From the NCBI GenBank assembly GCA_025457865.1, contig JALOTP010000033.1, positions 1 through 32,101 of the forward strand: DNA of 32,101 bases. Reading direction: 5' to 3'. The notes under the pieces are model-generated. The model saw nothing but the letters and a program-made list of their open reading frames with translations. It was not told the origin of the DNA and ran no database searches. Below are positions 6,847-16,495 of the stretch, piece by piece. How positions within the stretch are numbered: position 1 is the first letter of the stretch; each line of letters begins with the position of its first letter. A program made the position numbers and the translations under genes. The DNA is from Thermoplasmatota archaeon (GTDB lineage: Archaea; Thermoplasmatota; Penumbrarchaeia; Penumbrarchaeales; Penumbrarchaeaceae).

Positions 6847-8279
6847 CGTGATGGTGGTCCGATTGGTACATTGCCTGACCCCTTGCCCTTTAGCTGCTTA
6901 CCGACCAGCATATCGCACATGGAGAGGAACCCTTCCGTATTCCCATCCTGGAAGCTTCCTCCGGCCGCTACATCGTGACCCCCACCCTCCCCGCCGTACA
7001 TGGTACTGGCCTCCCTCATCACGGCCCCCAGGTCCAATCCCTTACCGCACAGTCTCCTGCTGCCCCTTGATGACACCTTGACCTTTCCCCCACCGTCATC
7101 AGGACGTGAGAGCGCAAGCATGGGCTTCTCATGGTCGAAGAGGAAGTTATGAGCTATCCCGGCTATCGTCCCGGCAAGGGAGTCCTCGGAAACCTCTATC
7201 CACTGGATGCTATCCATCGTATGGACCCCCTCCTTTATCGTCCGAAGGAGATGGTCCTGTATCCTCTTCCTTATGTCCGCCCTTACCTTCATGGCGGTCT
7301 GGAACGCCTCTTTGGAGCCCCAAACGACCTCGAACCCAAGAGCGGTCTGCTTGCTCCTGCCGCAGCTGTCTATCATATAGGCAAGGTTAGAGAGGCTGCC
7401 CCATTCATGGGAGAAGAGGTTCTCCCTGAACAGTTCCGCGACCGTGGTGGGATGTACACCGTCCTTGAGCAGGTTGACATAGATGAAGCTGTTCAGCACC
7501 CTGATGGAATCCTCGTCCAGCTCATCTACCTTCTTCTCGGGTCCTATCCTGAGCTTTCCCAGAAGCGACCTTGCCCCTGCCTTATCGCCGGAAACTCCCT
7601 TTATGAAAGGTTCATTGGCCCTGAAGAGGGCATCCTCTATGTCGGTTCCCTGCAGGGGCATACCTTTGAACCCTGTCACGAGCCCCTTCTCCACGGCCAG
7701 TTCCTTGATGCCGTGGTTCAGCCCCGTGAACTCCGGGACATGCTGCCTGTCCGCAATGGAACCGGCAAGCGAATAGATGGAGAGGTCAGCGTTCTCGGGC
7801 GAGAGCGCCATGGCAAGGAGGAACGATAGCGTAGAACCGGAACCGCCGTTGGTACCGTCTATGCCGTGGAAGCGGGGATTGATCTCCAGGAGATTGGACC
7901 CATCTGGGGAGGAGAACGGCTCGTCCCTCTTCTCGGGCTTATGGTGGTCAAGGACCATCCCCCTGACCCCCAGCTCCTTGACCTTATCCGATAGGTCGGC
8001 CGCATAGGTCGAGCCCATGTCAGTTATGATGAGCAGGTCGAAGTCGCCCTTTATCGCCTGGATGTCCTCTCTTTTCATGACATCGCTCATGGTGACATGG
8101 AACCTTTTTCCGGCCCTGTGAACGGCCTTCGCAACTATCCCTGCCGAGCAGATACCGTCCCCATCGTAATGTGAATAGATCCTGACTTTCCCGCAGCAAC
8201 TGTGCACAAGGGCTGCGGCCTCCTTGAACCTCTCGGCCATGGGTGCGGGCACTTTCAATGACTTAAGGGGGTCCTCCAT
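6747..8279 (-). CDS. DHH-family single-strand nuclease, RecJ/Cdc45-like (GAN type)
   Basis: A RecJ-like phosphoesterase of about 510 residues, of the kind that associates with GINS in the archaeal replisome and degrades single-stranded DNA. DHH-superfamily motifs are intact: SHYDGDGICSA (motif I), LLIITDMGS (II), VLDHHKP (III), SIADRQ (IV), and the C-terminal DHHA1 signature GGEGGGHDVAAGG. I chose ATG 8279; an in-frame GTG at 8288 would add three residues. A TATA-like TTTTAATAAG lies about 40 bases upstream, so it may have its own promoter besides read-through from rps15. The last 35 or so residues (after KQLKGKG) are Arg/Ser/Trp-rich and look like an out-of-frame reading of the Pcc1-like gene, so the natural end may be earlier, before about 6880. 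Confidence 0.9.
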   Translation of the reverse strand: MEDPLKSLKVPAPMAERFKEAAALVHSCCGKVRIYSHYDGDGICSAGIVAKAVHRAGKRFHVTMSDVMKREDIQAIKGDFDLLIITDMGSTYAADLSDKVKELGVRGMVLDHHKPEKRDEPFSSPDGSNLLEINPRFHGIDGTNGGSGSTLSFLLAMALSPENADLSIYSLAGSIADRQHVPEFTGLNHGIKELAVEKGLVTGFKGMPLQGTDIEDALFRANEPFIKGVSGDKAGARSLLGKLRIGPEKKVDELDEDSIRVLNSFIYVNLLKDGVHPTTVAELFRENLFSHEWGSLSNLAYMIDSCGRSKQTALGFEVVWGSKEAFQTAMKVRADIRKRIQDHLLRTIKEGVHTMDSIQWIEVSEDSLAGTIAGIAHNFLFDHEKPMLALSRPDDGGGKVKVSSRGSRRLCGKGLDLGAVMREASTMYGGEGGGHDVAAGGSFQDGNTEGFLSMCDMLVGKQLKGKGSGNVPIGPPSRWSSTARRKQGWSGGRCRWMMTAGSPLPSRGRS

Positions 8280-8340
8280 GGGAAGCACTCTGCCGATGCT
8301 CGGAGGAGGTCCGACTTATTAAAAGTTAATCCATAGGGGC

Positions 8341-8799
8341 TCATTCGGCCACTATGAGCTTGGCGTTCTCTATCTTGTATGCCCAGTCCTGGGGCAGGAC
8401 ACCCTTACGGGAATAGTACCTGCCGAGCCTCTTGATCTTCGCTTCTGTGAGCTGGAGGGCCCGGACGTTATGAAGGTCCTTCTTCCTGGTCTTGAGGTGC
8501 TTGTGCAGCCTAACGGCCTTCTTCATAAGGTTGACTATGTCCTCGGGATAATCCATCTTGACGCCGTTTTCCCTCATCACCACGTACATGGAGGTGCCCA
8601 GAGAGGTCTTGACATCCGGGATGCCGTGGAGGTCCCTGAGCTCTATCCCTATCCTTGATGCGGTAAGCCCTTTGTTATGCTTATCTAGGATAAGGGATAC
8701 TACCTTCTGCCTGTCAGCCTCTATCCATGCTGGCCTCTGATTCCTTATAGGCCGTCTGGAAGAGGACTGGCCTCTTCTCCTTGAATGCATCCTTGCCAT
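8341..8799 (-). CDS. rps15: 30S ribosomal protein S15
   Basis: A 152-residue archaeal-type S15, a primary binder of the central domain of 16S rRNA. The start MARMHSRRRGQSSS is characteristic of the archaeal/eukaryotic form, and the helical core follows (LHGIPDVKTSLG, LMKKAVRLHKHLKTRKKDLHNVRALQ, then IKRLGRYYSRKG). The length is standard. Two possible TATA boxes lie upstream within 60 bases. The DHH nuclease and Pcc1-like ORF follow on the same strand, a neighbourhood conserved in archaea. Confidence 0.97.
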   Translation of the reverse strand: MARMHSRRRGQSSSRRPIRNQRPAWIEADRQKVVSLILDKHNKGLTASRIGIELRDLHGIPDVKTSLGTSMYVVMRENGVKMDYPEDIVNLMKKAVRLHKHLKTRKKDLHNVRALQLTEAKIKRLGRYYSRKGVLPQDWAYKIENAKLIVAE

Positions 8800-8831
8800 G
8801 GACCATCATACTCCGGTTCTGGTGGAGGGGA

Positions 8832-8856
8832 GCATATATACTTTTCATATTTAAGC
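8832..8856 (-). promoter_or_regulatory. Promoter of the rps15 cluster
   Basis: On the minus strand, CTTAAATATG and then TATATATGC occur within 20 bases. The second lies about 35 bases before the S15 ATG and would give a very short leader. The same 145-base gap holds the promoter of the rightward M28 gene: AAAAGCTTTAT at about 8909, 27-36 bases before its ATG, so leaderless. Confidence 0.5.
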
Positions 8857-8944
8857 CTTGGTCATGGGCCGGTTCGTTCCCCGACCAAAGAAGGTAGAGG
8901 CCAATCCATAAAAGCTTTATCAGGGGCATTCCTAACCGAGCATC

Positions 8945-11803
8945 ATGTCCGTTCCCTTGGTCAGAAACCTTTCGATAATATCGATGGTCATCCTTCTCTC
9001 AGGATCGGTACCGTTCGCAACAGGGTTTGGACATGGGATGGGTGATATCTCACAAAGTGCGGTCAAACCCGTTCCCGATGATGGGATCCCATGGGGCGGG
9101 GTCCTCTTAAGGTCCACAGAAGGGGAGAACCTATCGGTGGAACAGTTGGCGATAGGGTCGATAATGGCGCAGGTGGAGGAGGAGAACCTTCACGGATATA
9201 TTACAGCGCTCCAGGGTTTCGGTTCCAGATTGTACCGGGCACCGGGGATGTACGAGGCCACCGAATGGCTCGCCAGCCTCCTTGTAGGGAACGGTAACTT
9301 CATCGTAAATTACCACAATATAACACTGGACAGGGGGACACTTGGTATCTTTCAGGTATCGAGCATCATCCTGACGCTTCCGGGTCTAGATACCAGCTCG
9401 GATAGGGTCTATTACATGTTCGCCCACGACGATTCTGTCCAGTACGAGGATTACGACTCGCTCCTCACGAACGCCCCTGGGGCGGACGACGATGCATCTG
9501 GATGCGCAGCGGTCATAGAGGCCGCAAGGATATTGGGCAGGTACAGGTTCCAGGACACGCTCAGGTTCGCCTTCTTCAACGCGGAGGAGATAGGGCTCAT
9601 CGGTTCGGACTACTGGGCACAGAACATGTCGGCACGGAGTGAGAACGTTCCGGCCTTCATAGACTACGATATGATAGGTTACTGCAGAGGTACGACGGAT
9701 TATGAGCTCGACCTCTACTACTGGCCCTCGTCCGCCCCTATAGCAGCCGAGCTGTTGGACATCAACACCAGGTACGGGATAGACCTCAGGATACTCCCCT
9801 ACCTGTCAACATCAAGGATACCATCTGACATACAATCGTTCTACGACCAGGGCTACCAGGGAGTAATGGGGATAGAGGAGGACTTCAACCCGTATTACCA
9901 TACCAGGGCAGACACGGTTGAGAAGCTCAATTTCTCCCTTGTTAAGAAAAGCACACAGCTGGCCATAGCGGCGCTGGCGGAATGGTCAAGGCTCCTTTAC
10001 GTCGATGTCAGCATCCCCCATGATGGTTTTATCGTCTCATCGACAGAACCTGATGAGGGCGATGATGTCACGATCAATGTGACCGTAAACAACACAGGGA
10101 ACCTGGATGCCGGTGACCTTCGGGTGACCCTGTACTGCGATGGCTCTCCATTTGCCACCAGGACCGTTGATGTCGGTGCGAATTCTTCCGTAATGACGAA
10201 CGCGGTCTGGAAAGCGGCCGTGGGCCTCCACAACATCTCGGTGAGGCTGGACCCGGAAAGCAGCATCGTCGAATCCGATGAGACCAACAATGAGGCCCAT
10301 GAGATGGTAGCCGTGAACGATGTTCCTGTTGCCGTCATGGTCCCCTCCAGCGCTCGTGCGATGACGGGTGAGAACATAAGGCTCGACGCCTCTCTCTCGC
10401 ACGATGACGTTCACGGTATCGAGGATTATCTTTTCGAAATGGGTGACGGCAACTCCAGCGGTTGGACCGTCTCTTCATCCTACGAATGGAGCTATGCCCG
10501 GGATGATAACTATACCATAACGCTAAGGGTCAGGGATGGAAAGGGAGCTATCAGCGTACCCTTCCTTACAGTCATCGAGGTCCTCAACAGACCCCCCATT
10601 GCAGCTGCCTCGTCCAATATGAGCAGGGCATTGACATTGGTCCCCATCCGGTTCACCTCCGGAGCCCTTGACATCGATGGTACGGTCTCATGCAAATGGG
10701 ATTTTGGCGATGGTTCGCATTCTGAGGAGAACGACCCTGTGCATACTTACCTCAAGAGGGGTACCTACGAAGTGGTCCTTGAGGTATTGGATGATGACCT
10801 GGCATACACCACATCATCGTTGAACATCAATATCGATGGGAGGGTACCGAGCGCATCCATCGCCCTGCTGTCAGATCAGGGTGATATCAGGACCGAGTTC
10901 CTGCTAAGAGCGAACGTCTCGGACCTTGACGGGACGATAGCTTCTTACCAATGGGACCTCGATGATGGGTCATATTCGAAGGAGGCATCCTTGTACCATG
11001 GTTACGAACGCCCGGGGACCTATTCCGTAAGACTGACCGTCAAGGATGATGATGGAATGAGCGCTGTCAGCACCGTCAATGTTCTGGTCAAGGACACACC
11101 TCCGACGGCCGTTGGTTCATGCTTTCCCCTTGAGGCCCTGACGGGAGAGCAGATAGAGTTCGACGGAAAGGCTTCATCGGACCTTGAGGGGAACGTTACA
11201 TGCATATGGGACTTCGGCGACGGGAACGGTTCGGTGGGTGATCTGGTCCATCATGCTTACGGGAGCCCAGGGACCTTCGGTCCGGTGCTACGGGTCTTTG
11301 ACCAGGCCGGGTCTGAGGACCTGTTAGAGCTACCGGAAATCCATGTGGTCAACAGCCCCCCGTATGCCATCTTCACTGTCCATGGTCAGCAACTGGTGAA
11401 CTCAACCCTCGTGTTCGATGGGTCGCTGTCCCGTGATAGGGAGGGACCTCTTGGTTTTAAATGGGACCTCGGTGACGGTACCAAGGGTGAGGGGCCGGTC
11501 ATAGCCCATTTCTATATCGGAACTGGCAACTACACGGTGGAGATGAACATAACCGACATCAATGGTGCGAGCGATGAGGTTCGAACGGTCGTCTGGATCA
11601 AGGATGTACCGACCGACGAAGAAGGACTTCCCGACGATGATGTGGATGGGGAGGACGATGATGACAGGAACGATCTGGAGAATTTGGTGTGGATACTGTT
11701 CATATCCAATATTGTGGTATTCCTAGTGGCACTCTCCCTCATGATGATGCTGGTCCGAATGAGGAAGGGAAGTATGGGACCCCCATCGGACGGTATGGAA
11801 TGA
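8945..11803 (+). CDS. Anchored M28-family metallopeptidase with CARDB and PKD domains
   Basis: A 952-residue secreted, membrane-anchored zinc aminopeptidase-like protein. A signal peptide (about 1-27) is followed by an M28 domain (about 75-350) with all metal and catalytic residues visible: AHDDSV (His161, Asp163), GADDDASG (Asp182), FFNAEEIG (Glu214/Glu215), DYDMIGY (Asp242) and YYHTRADT (His319). A CARDB-type domain (about 355-455, GDDVTINVTVNNTGN and SDETNNEA) follows, then about five PKD repeats marked by WDFGDGSH, WDLDDGSY, WDFGDGNG and WDLGDGT. A very acidic stalk (DDDVDGEDDDDRND) precedes one C-terminal transmembrane helix and a short basic tail. It probably trims peptides at the cell surface, with the repeats acting as a spacer or carbohydrate contact. 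Confidence 0.92.
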   Translation: MSVPLVRNLSIISMVILLSGSVPFATGFGHGMGDISQSAVKPVPDDGIPWGGVLLRSTEGENLSVEQLAIGSIMAQVEEENLHGYITALQGFGSRLYRAPGMYEATEWLASLLVGNGNFIVNYHNITLDRGTLGIFQVSSIILTLPGLDTSSDRVYYMFAHDDSVQYEDYDSLLTNAPGADDDASGCAAVIEAARILGRYRFQDTLRFAFFNAEEIGLIGSDYWAQNMSARSENVPAFIDYDMIGYCRGTTDYELDLYYWPSSAPIAAELLDINTRYGIDLRILPYLSTSRIPSDIQSFYDQGYQGVMGIEEDFNPYYHTRADTVEKLNFSLVKKSTQLAIAALAEWSRLLYVDVSIPHDGFIVSSTEPDEGDDVTINVTVNNTGNLDAGDLRVTLYCDGSPFATRTVDVGANSSVMTNAVWKAAVGLHNISVRLDPESSIVESDETNNEAHEMVAVNDVPVAVMVPSSARAMTGENIRLDASLSHDDVHGIEDYLFEMGDGNSSGWTVSSSYEWSYARDDNYTITLRVRDGKGAISVPFLTVIEVLNRPPIAAASSNMSRALTLVPIRFTSGALDIDGTVSCKWDFGDGSHSEENDPVHTYLKRGTYEVVLEVLDDDLAYTTSSLNINIDGRVPSASIALLSDQGDIRTEFLLRANVSDLDGTIASYQWDLDDGSYSKEASLYHGYERPGTYSVRLTVKDDDGMSAVSTVNVLVKDTPPTAVGSCFPLEALTGEQIEFDGKASSDLEGNVTCIWDFGDGNGSVGDLVHHAYGSPGTFGPVLRVFDQAGSEDLLELPEIHVVNSPPYAIFTVHGQQLVNSTLVFDGSLSRDREGPLGFKWDLGDGTKGEGPVIAHFYIGTGNYTVEMNITDINGASDEVRTVVWIKDVPTDEEGLPDDDVDGEDDDDRNDLENLVWILFISNIVVFLVALSLMMMLVRMRKGSMGPPSDGME

Positions 11804-11937
11804 TATAATCACAAAATGAATATAAAACCATGTTAAAGGACTTATTTAATTATATGCTTTCATCTTTTTCGTTCAGCTTTGAAAAGAATGGTTCAACAAC
11901 CCTACCATTACTGGTTAATAATCAGAAAGTCAGGTCT

Positions 11938-11953
11938 AAATATACTTAAATAG
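11938..11953 (+). promoter_or_regulatory. Promoter of the SBBP/FN3 surface protein
   Basis: AAATATACTTAAATAG lies about 60 bases before the ATG at 12005, and GGAAGGGG sits just upstream of that ATG as a ribosome site. The rest of the 200-base gap (11804-11937) is A/T-rich and shows no gene or clear structure. Confidence 0.5.
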
Positions 11954-12004
11954 GGTCCCGACCTTTTTTTCCTTGACCCGGGACGGGTCCGGAAGGGGTC
12001 ATCC

Positions 12005-15000
12005 ATGGAGCGATCTCACCAAACCTTGATGGTAATTTCCATCCTTGTTGCGGGCCTCTTGCCTGGGTGGGCCGGGGCTTGGGAAAGCAATACGGATCGA
12101 ACGGATGTCCCCCTCCCCATAACAGAGGACCTTGATGATGAGGGACATTACTGCTATTTCACGGAGAACATAGGGCAATGGGATGATGATGTCCTTTTCT
12201 TCGGGAGATGTGGCCTGGGCTCCGTGACCATCCTTGAAGAGGGCATAGTCTATTCCATCGATGACCATTATAAGGTAAGGACCCTTAAAGTGAACTTCCA
12301 AAATGGAAAGGTCAGGTCGTGCAAGGCCATAGGTGAGATGGGCTTCCCGACCAACTACCTCATAGGGAGCGACCCCGAAGGTTGGGTGGTTGGGGCAATA
12401 AGCTATGAGGAGATAGTCCTTGAAGAGGTATGGGAGGATGTGGATATCCGATATCGTTTCAATGGTCAAGACCTCAAGTACGATGTATTACTGGGTCCAC
12501 GTTCGGACCACAGAGATGTGACCTTCAACATGGAAGGCCATGAGGTCCTCGAGATCGGCTCCGATGTTCTATCCATAGGTCTTTCAGGCGGGATAGGACT
12601 TGTGGATTCTGGTCTGATGGCCTACGACCCGACCGGTTCGGAGGTGCCCGTCGGATTCAAGCTGATAGACAGCTCATCCTACGGTTTCGAGCTTGAAAGA
12701 CGACCTGGTGAAGTCGTGACCATCGATCCGTTGGTATATTCCACTTACTTCGGAGGGTCCTATGATGATGGTGCAAAGGTCGTGACCGACACAAGCGGTT
12801 CGATGTACCTCGTTGGAGCGACCGACTCCACGGACTATCCGGTCACGCCTGGTTCATTCGATGGATCGATGTCGGGTTGGAATGATATCAGCGTCACGAA
12901 GCTGACCGGCTCGGGGAGAGGGATCATCTATTCGACCTATATCGGTGGTACCAATTTCGAGTTCTCCCCATCGGCCTTCGCAGACGAGAAGGGGTATCTC
13001 TACGTCACAGGGGGGACCTCTTCCATCGATTTCCCCACTACCCTTGGGGCGTTCCAGGAGCATAATGTGAACACATACTATAGCGATATCTTCGTCCTGA
13101 AGCTCAATGTCTCTGGCGACAGTTTGATCGCCTCATCATATATATCCGGGGACTGGTACGAATCCACATATGACATCCAGGTCATGAACGGTAACGTGTA
13201 CCTGTGCGGGCAGATGGAATCGCACGACTTCCCCTCCGAGAACGGGCATGTTAGCGGTGTCCACGGAACGGCATTCTTCATGATGATGGACGGCAACCTT
13301 TCAAGTATCCTCGATTCTGCTTTCTGGGACACACCTGGGTCCGAAATGGCCAAATGCCTGGATGTGGACTGCAGAGGGTCCGTTGTCATCGGAGGTACAT
13401 CTTCGGACCCCGGGTTCCCTGTCACCCCAGGGGCCTATAGGACGAACCTCGCCACCATGATGTCACCCAATATATTCATCATACGCTACGACCCGGCCAC
13501 GGGGACGGTCCTTTTCTCGAGCCTTATGGGAGGCTATTCCTCCGATATCATCAATGATATTGTGTTTGACAGAAAGGGGGACATATACTTCGCAGGGGCC
13601 ACCTTCGGGTACGGAGCCAACCATTTTCCGACCACCCAGGGAGCCTTCGATGGCTTGATGAACGGTACCAGGGACGGGATCGTAGGTAAGCTCTCAGGAA
13701 ATGGTACGGCGTTATTGTTCTCGACCCTCGTCGGAGGGGACAACGAGGACTATGTGGATTCCATAGTCATGGATGCAGTGGACCGGCCCTTCATCGCCGG
13801 CCATACGAATTCGGCATCATCACTTCCGGTCACGAAAGGTGCTTTCCAAACGGGCCTTAAGGGAGGGATGGATTGTTTCATGACCACACTGACCCCCGAT
13901 GGGGCTTCAGTCCTCTTCTCCACGTACCTTGGGGGATCGCTTGACGACCTTCCGAGCTCCATCGCAATGATAGGAACGAACCTGTCGGTCGTTTGCGGCA
14001 CCACATCATCCACGGATTTCCCAACGACGAACGGACCATTGAGGGGCAACCTTTCCGGTGGCATCGATATTTTCCTTAGCGTCCTAGAGTATGATTCGGT
14101 TCCTAGCGAACCAAGGAACCTCACGGCCATCTCAGAAGGGGTCGATATCTTCCTTGAATGGGACCCTCCGACATACAATGGGAGCACGCCAATAGTCAAC
14201 TATTCGATCTATAGAGGGGTCAAGGAGGATAATCTCTCATTGCTATCCATCCAGGGCAACCAATGTTCATTGATCGATACCGGGACCGAGTTCGGAGTGG
14301 AATATTTCTATTCGGTATCGGCATCGAACCTCCTTGGAGAGGGACCTATGAGCGGGACCGTTTCCAATACAACTCTTTCAGTTCCAGGTCTGCCCAGGAA
14401 CCTGACCGCCTCGGCAGAGCTTGACAGCATCATCCTGACCTGGGACCACCCCATGTCCACAGGCGGATGCCCTCTGTCCGGGTACACCCTTTTCAGGCAG
14501 ATAGAAGGGGGTCACATGTCCATGGTCTCGATGATGGGACCTAAAGATAGGGAATATGTCGATGTTCAGATCAAAGATGGTATCCAGTACACCTATAATC
14601 TGACCGCTCTGAACAAGAAGGGACCTTCGACCGGGAACGCGACCGTCTCCATCAGGTCCGTATCTGTCCCCACTCCACCTAGGAACCTTACGGTTGCAGG
14701 AGGGAACGGCAATATCTCCCTATCTTGGGAACCTCCTGAGGACAGCTTTGGATCCGCCCTTGTACGCTACAGGATCTACAGGACGTACGATACGGATATT
14801 TGTGTGATACATGGCTCGGTCCCAGGGCACCAGCTCTGGTTCGATGACCTCTACCTGGAGAACGGGAGGGACTATTCTTATCACATCACTGCGGAGAACA
14901 TGAAGGGCGAATCGGCCCCGTCAAGGACGGTCACGACCTTCCCCAGGACCGTTCCTTCGGCCCCAACAGCATTGACCTGTTCTGTCGAGGGGAACCTCAT

Positions 15001-16261
15001 AAGGTTGGAATGGGGCCTCCCTGAGGATGATGGGGGTATGCCGGTCCTTGGGTACAGTGTCCTATCAGGTCCCAATAGAATGGATATGACCGAGGTCTCT
15101 ATCATATCATCAGATGATGCCAGGACCTACCTGGACCCGGCTCCCTATGATGGCGTTATGAGGTTCTACTCCATCACCTGCTTCAATGCGGTCGGACCCT
15201 CCGAGATGACAGCTATGGTCTGCACACCTGAGATGGGTCTTCCCTTACCACCTTTGGACCTCAAGGCGGTCCCTGGTGATTCATCCATTGAGCTTTCCTG
15301 GGACGTTCCCTCGAACGATGGCGGTGCAATGGTGCTCAGTTACATGGTCCACAGGTCAATGGGGGTAGGACCCCTGATTATGGTCAAGGAGGTCCCCGCT
15401 GACGGTCCGCTCGGTATTTACGATCAAGGGCTGACGAATGGTATGACCTATACATACCGGGTCAGTGCTGTTAACATGATAGGAGGATCGATGCTCTCAG
15501 ACCCGGTGTCTTCGGTCCCGGTCGGACTTCCCGACCCACCTACGAATGTCACCATAAAAGAAGGCGATGGCTCCATCAAGATCTCCTGGAACCCTCCAAC
15601 AGATGATGGAGGGTCAGCTATCAGAGGCTATATGGTACTGAGGGGAAAGGAGGGGACGGACCTTCTTACTGCAGGGACCTTTGGGTATGATAGAAGGGTG
15701 CTCAATGATACAGGCCTCATCAACGGTGAGGTCTATTTCTATGCCTTGATCGTGATGACGGATGTTGGGGGGTCGGACCCCAGTGGGGTCGTGAGCGCGA
15801 GCCCATGTTCCACCCCTGGCAAGGTAGACGGACTATCTGTGGAACTGGTAAGCGGGAGCGTGCTCATCAATTGGTCCCCCCCGGTATTGACAGGTGGCAG
15901 ACCGATCATCGGTTATGAGATATCCAGAAGGACCGACGGCAATGGATCGTTCATGCTGATAGGTACCTCTTCGAACGTGACCCGCTTCCTGGACCCTGGA
16001 CCAGCTCCTGGGAGGACCTATGAATATTCCGTCGTTCCCTTCAATATGGTCGGGAAGGGTGTGAGCGATGTTAGATCGGTCCATATCTTCGCCGAAATAG
16101 AGGAGCCTGATCAGGGAACGGACCTTTCCATCTACCTGATGGTCGGAGGCTCAATGCTCGTTCTAATAGCGGTGCTGGTAATATACGTATTTGCAAGAAG
16201 GTCCAGGGATGGAGGGATGGTGAAGGTCGAGGATTGGTGTGATGAAGAGATCGAGGAATGA
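12005..16261 (+). CDS. Giant surface protein: SBBP beta-propeller plus seven FN3 domains
   Basis: A 1418-residue anchored surface protein. A signal peptide (about 1-25) leads into an N-terminal domain of the kind that precedes SBBP propellers (ENIGQWDDDVLFFG; about 45-245). Residues about 245-695 carry repeated SBBP blades with the pattern YSTYFGG...DxxGxxYxxGxT...DFPxTxGAF, seen about eight times (for example DYPVTPGSFDG, DFPTTLGAFQ, HFPTTQGAFDG, SLPVTKGAFQ). Seven FN3 domains follow, each opening with a P-x-x-P-x-x-L/V-T motif and a conserved Trp-x-x-Pro (LEWDPP, LTWDHP, LSWEPP, LEWGLP, LSWDVP, ISWNPP, INWSPP). One transmembrane helix and a short acidic tail end the protein. It has no catalytic motif; an adhesin or structural cell-envelope role is likely. 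Base composition matches the housekeeping genes. Confidence 0.9.
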   Translation: MERSHQTLMVISILVAGLLPGWAGAWESNTDRTDVPLPITEDLDDEGHYCYFTENIGQWDDDVLFFGRCGLGSVTILEEGIVYSIDDHYKVRTLKVNFQNGKVRSCKAIGEMGFPTNYLIGSDPEGWVVGAISYEEIVLEEVWEDVDIRYRFNGQDLKYDVLLGPRSDHRDVTFNMEGHEVLEIGSDVLSIGLSGGIGLVDSGLMAYDPTGSEVPVGFKLIDSSSYGFELERRPGEVVTIDPLVYSTYFGGSYDDGAKVVTDTSGSMYLVGATDSTDYPVTPGSFDGSMSGWNDISVTKLTGSGRGIIYSTYIGGTNFEFSPSAFADEKGYLYVTGGTSSIDFPTTLGAFQEHNVNTYYSDIFVLKLNVSGDSLIASSYISGDWYESTYDIQVMNGNVYLCGQMESHDFPSENGHVSGVHGTAFFMMMDGNLSSILDSAFWDTPGSEMAKCLDVDCRGSVVIGGTSSDPGFPVTPGAYRTNLATMMSPNIFIIRYDPATGTVLFSSLMGGYSSDIINDIVFDRKGDIYFAGATFGYGANHFPTTQGAFDGLMNGTRDGIVGKLSGNGTALLFSTLVGGDNEDYVDSIVMDAVDRPFIAGHTNSASSLPVTKGAFQTGLKGGMDCFMTTLTPDGASVLFSTYLGGSLDDLPSSIAMIGTNLSVVCGTTSSTDFPTTNGPLRGNLSGGIDIFLSVLEYDSVPSEPRNLTAISEGVDIFLEWDPPTYNGSTPIVNYSIYRGVKEDNLSLLSIQGNQCSLIDTGTEFGVEYFYSVSASNLLGEGPMSGTVSNTTLSVPGLPRNLTASAELDSIILTWDHPMSTGGCPLSGYTLFRQIEGGHMSMVSMMGPKDREYVDVQIKDGIQYTYNLTALNKKGPSTGNATVSIRSVSVPTPPRNLTVAGGNGNISLSWEPPEDSFGSALVRYRIYRTYDTDICVIHGSVPGHQLWFDDLYLENGRDYSYHITAENMKGESAPSRTVTTFPRTVPSAPTALTCSVEGNLIRLEWGLPEDDGGMPVLGYSVLSGPNRMDMTEVSIISSDDARTYLDPAPYDGVMRFYSITCFNAVGPSEMTAMVCTPEMGLPLPPLDLKAVPGDSSIELSWDVPSNDGGAMVLSYMVHRSMGVGPLIMVKEVPADGPLGIYDQGLTNGMTYTYRVSAVNMIGGSMLSDPVSSVPVGLPDPPTNVTIKEGDGSIKISWNPPTDDGGSAIRGYMVLRGKEGTDLLTAGTFGYDRRVLNDTGLINGEVYFYALIVMTDVGGSDPSGVVSASPCSTPGKVDGLSVELVSGSVLINWSPPVLTGGRPIIGYEISRRTDGNGSFMLIGTSSNVTRFLDPGPAPGRTYEYSVVPFNMVGKGVSDVRSVHIFAEIEEPDQGTDLSIYLMVGGSMLVLIAVLVIYVFARRSRDGGMVKVEDWCDEEIEE

Positions 16262-16313
16262 CCTGGGTCCTTTGATAGAAAAAGGTCACTAAAGATTAGG
16301 TCCCAAGACCTAC

Positions 16314-16365
16314 GGGTTCGAACCCTCTGGTCTATGATCTATGGGAAAGTAAGCCACCAGAGGGA
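16314..16365. repeat. tRNA-Thr 3'-end fragments in inverted orientation; left boundary of the island
   Basis: AGCCACCAGAGGGA at 16352-16365 is identical to 20317-20330, the 3' end of the minus-strand tRNA-Thr plus its discriminator, in the same orientation. Just before it, GGGTTCGAACCCTCTGGT (16314-16331) matches the same tRNA end in the opposite orientation with one base missing. Together they form a 9-base inverted repeat (CCCTCTGGT/ACCAGAGGG). No tRNA body is present. The 260 bases that follow, up to 16625, are A/T-rich and contain only promoter-like elements. Confidence 0.65.
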
Positions 16366-16495
16366 CTATAATCATTTTACGGGCAAATTGTCAATTGTTC
16401 TAGAACGAAGAATTTGTCCAGATCTCTAAGAGAAGATAAAAAAAAAGTAGAATAAATTATTAATATCATTTGAGGTCCAGATAGGTAAAATCGAT

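Noticed and set aside
7131..7829. A 232-codon plus-strand ORF inside the DHH nuclease
   Set aside because: Antisense reading of a high-GC gene whose motifs in the other strand are unmistakable.
16381..16419. Imperfect hairpin GGGCAAATT/AATTTGTCC as a terminator or structured RNA
   Set aside because: A/T-rich stem with a 21-base loop and no T-run directly after it; too weak to call.
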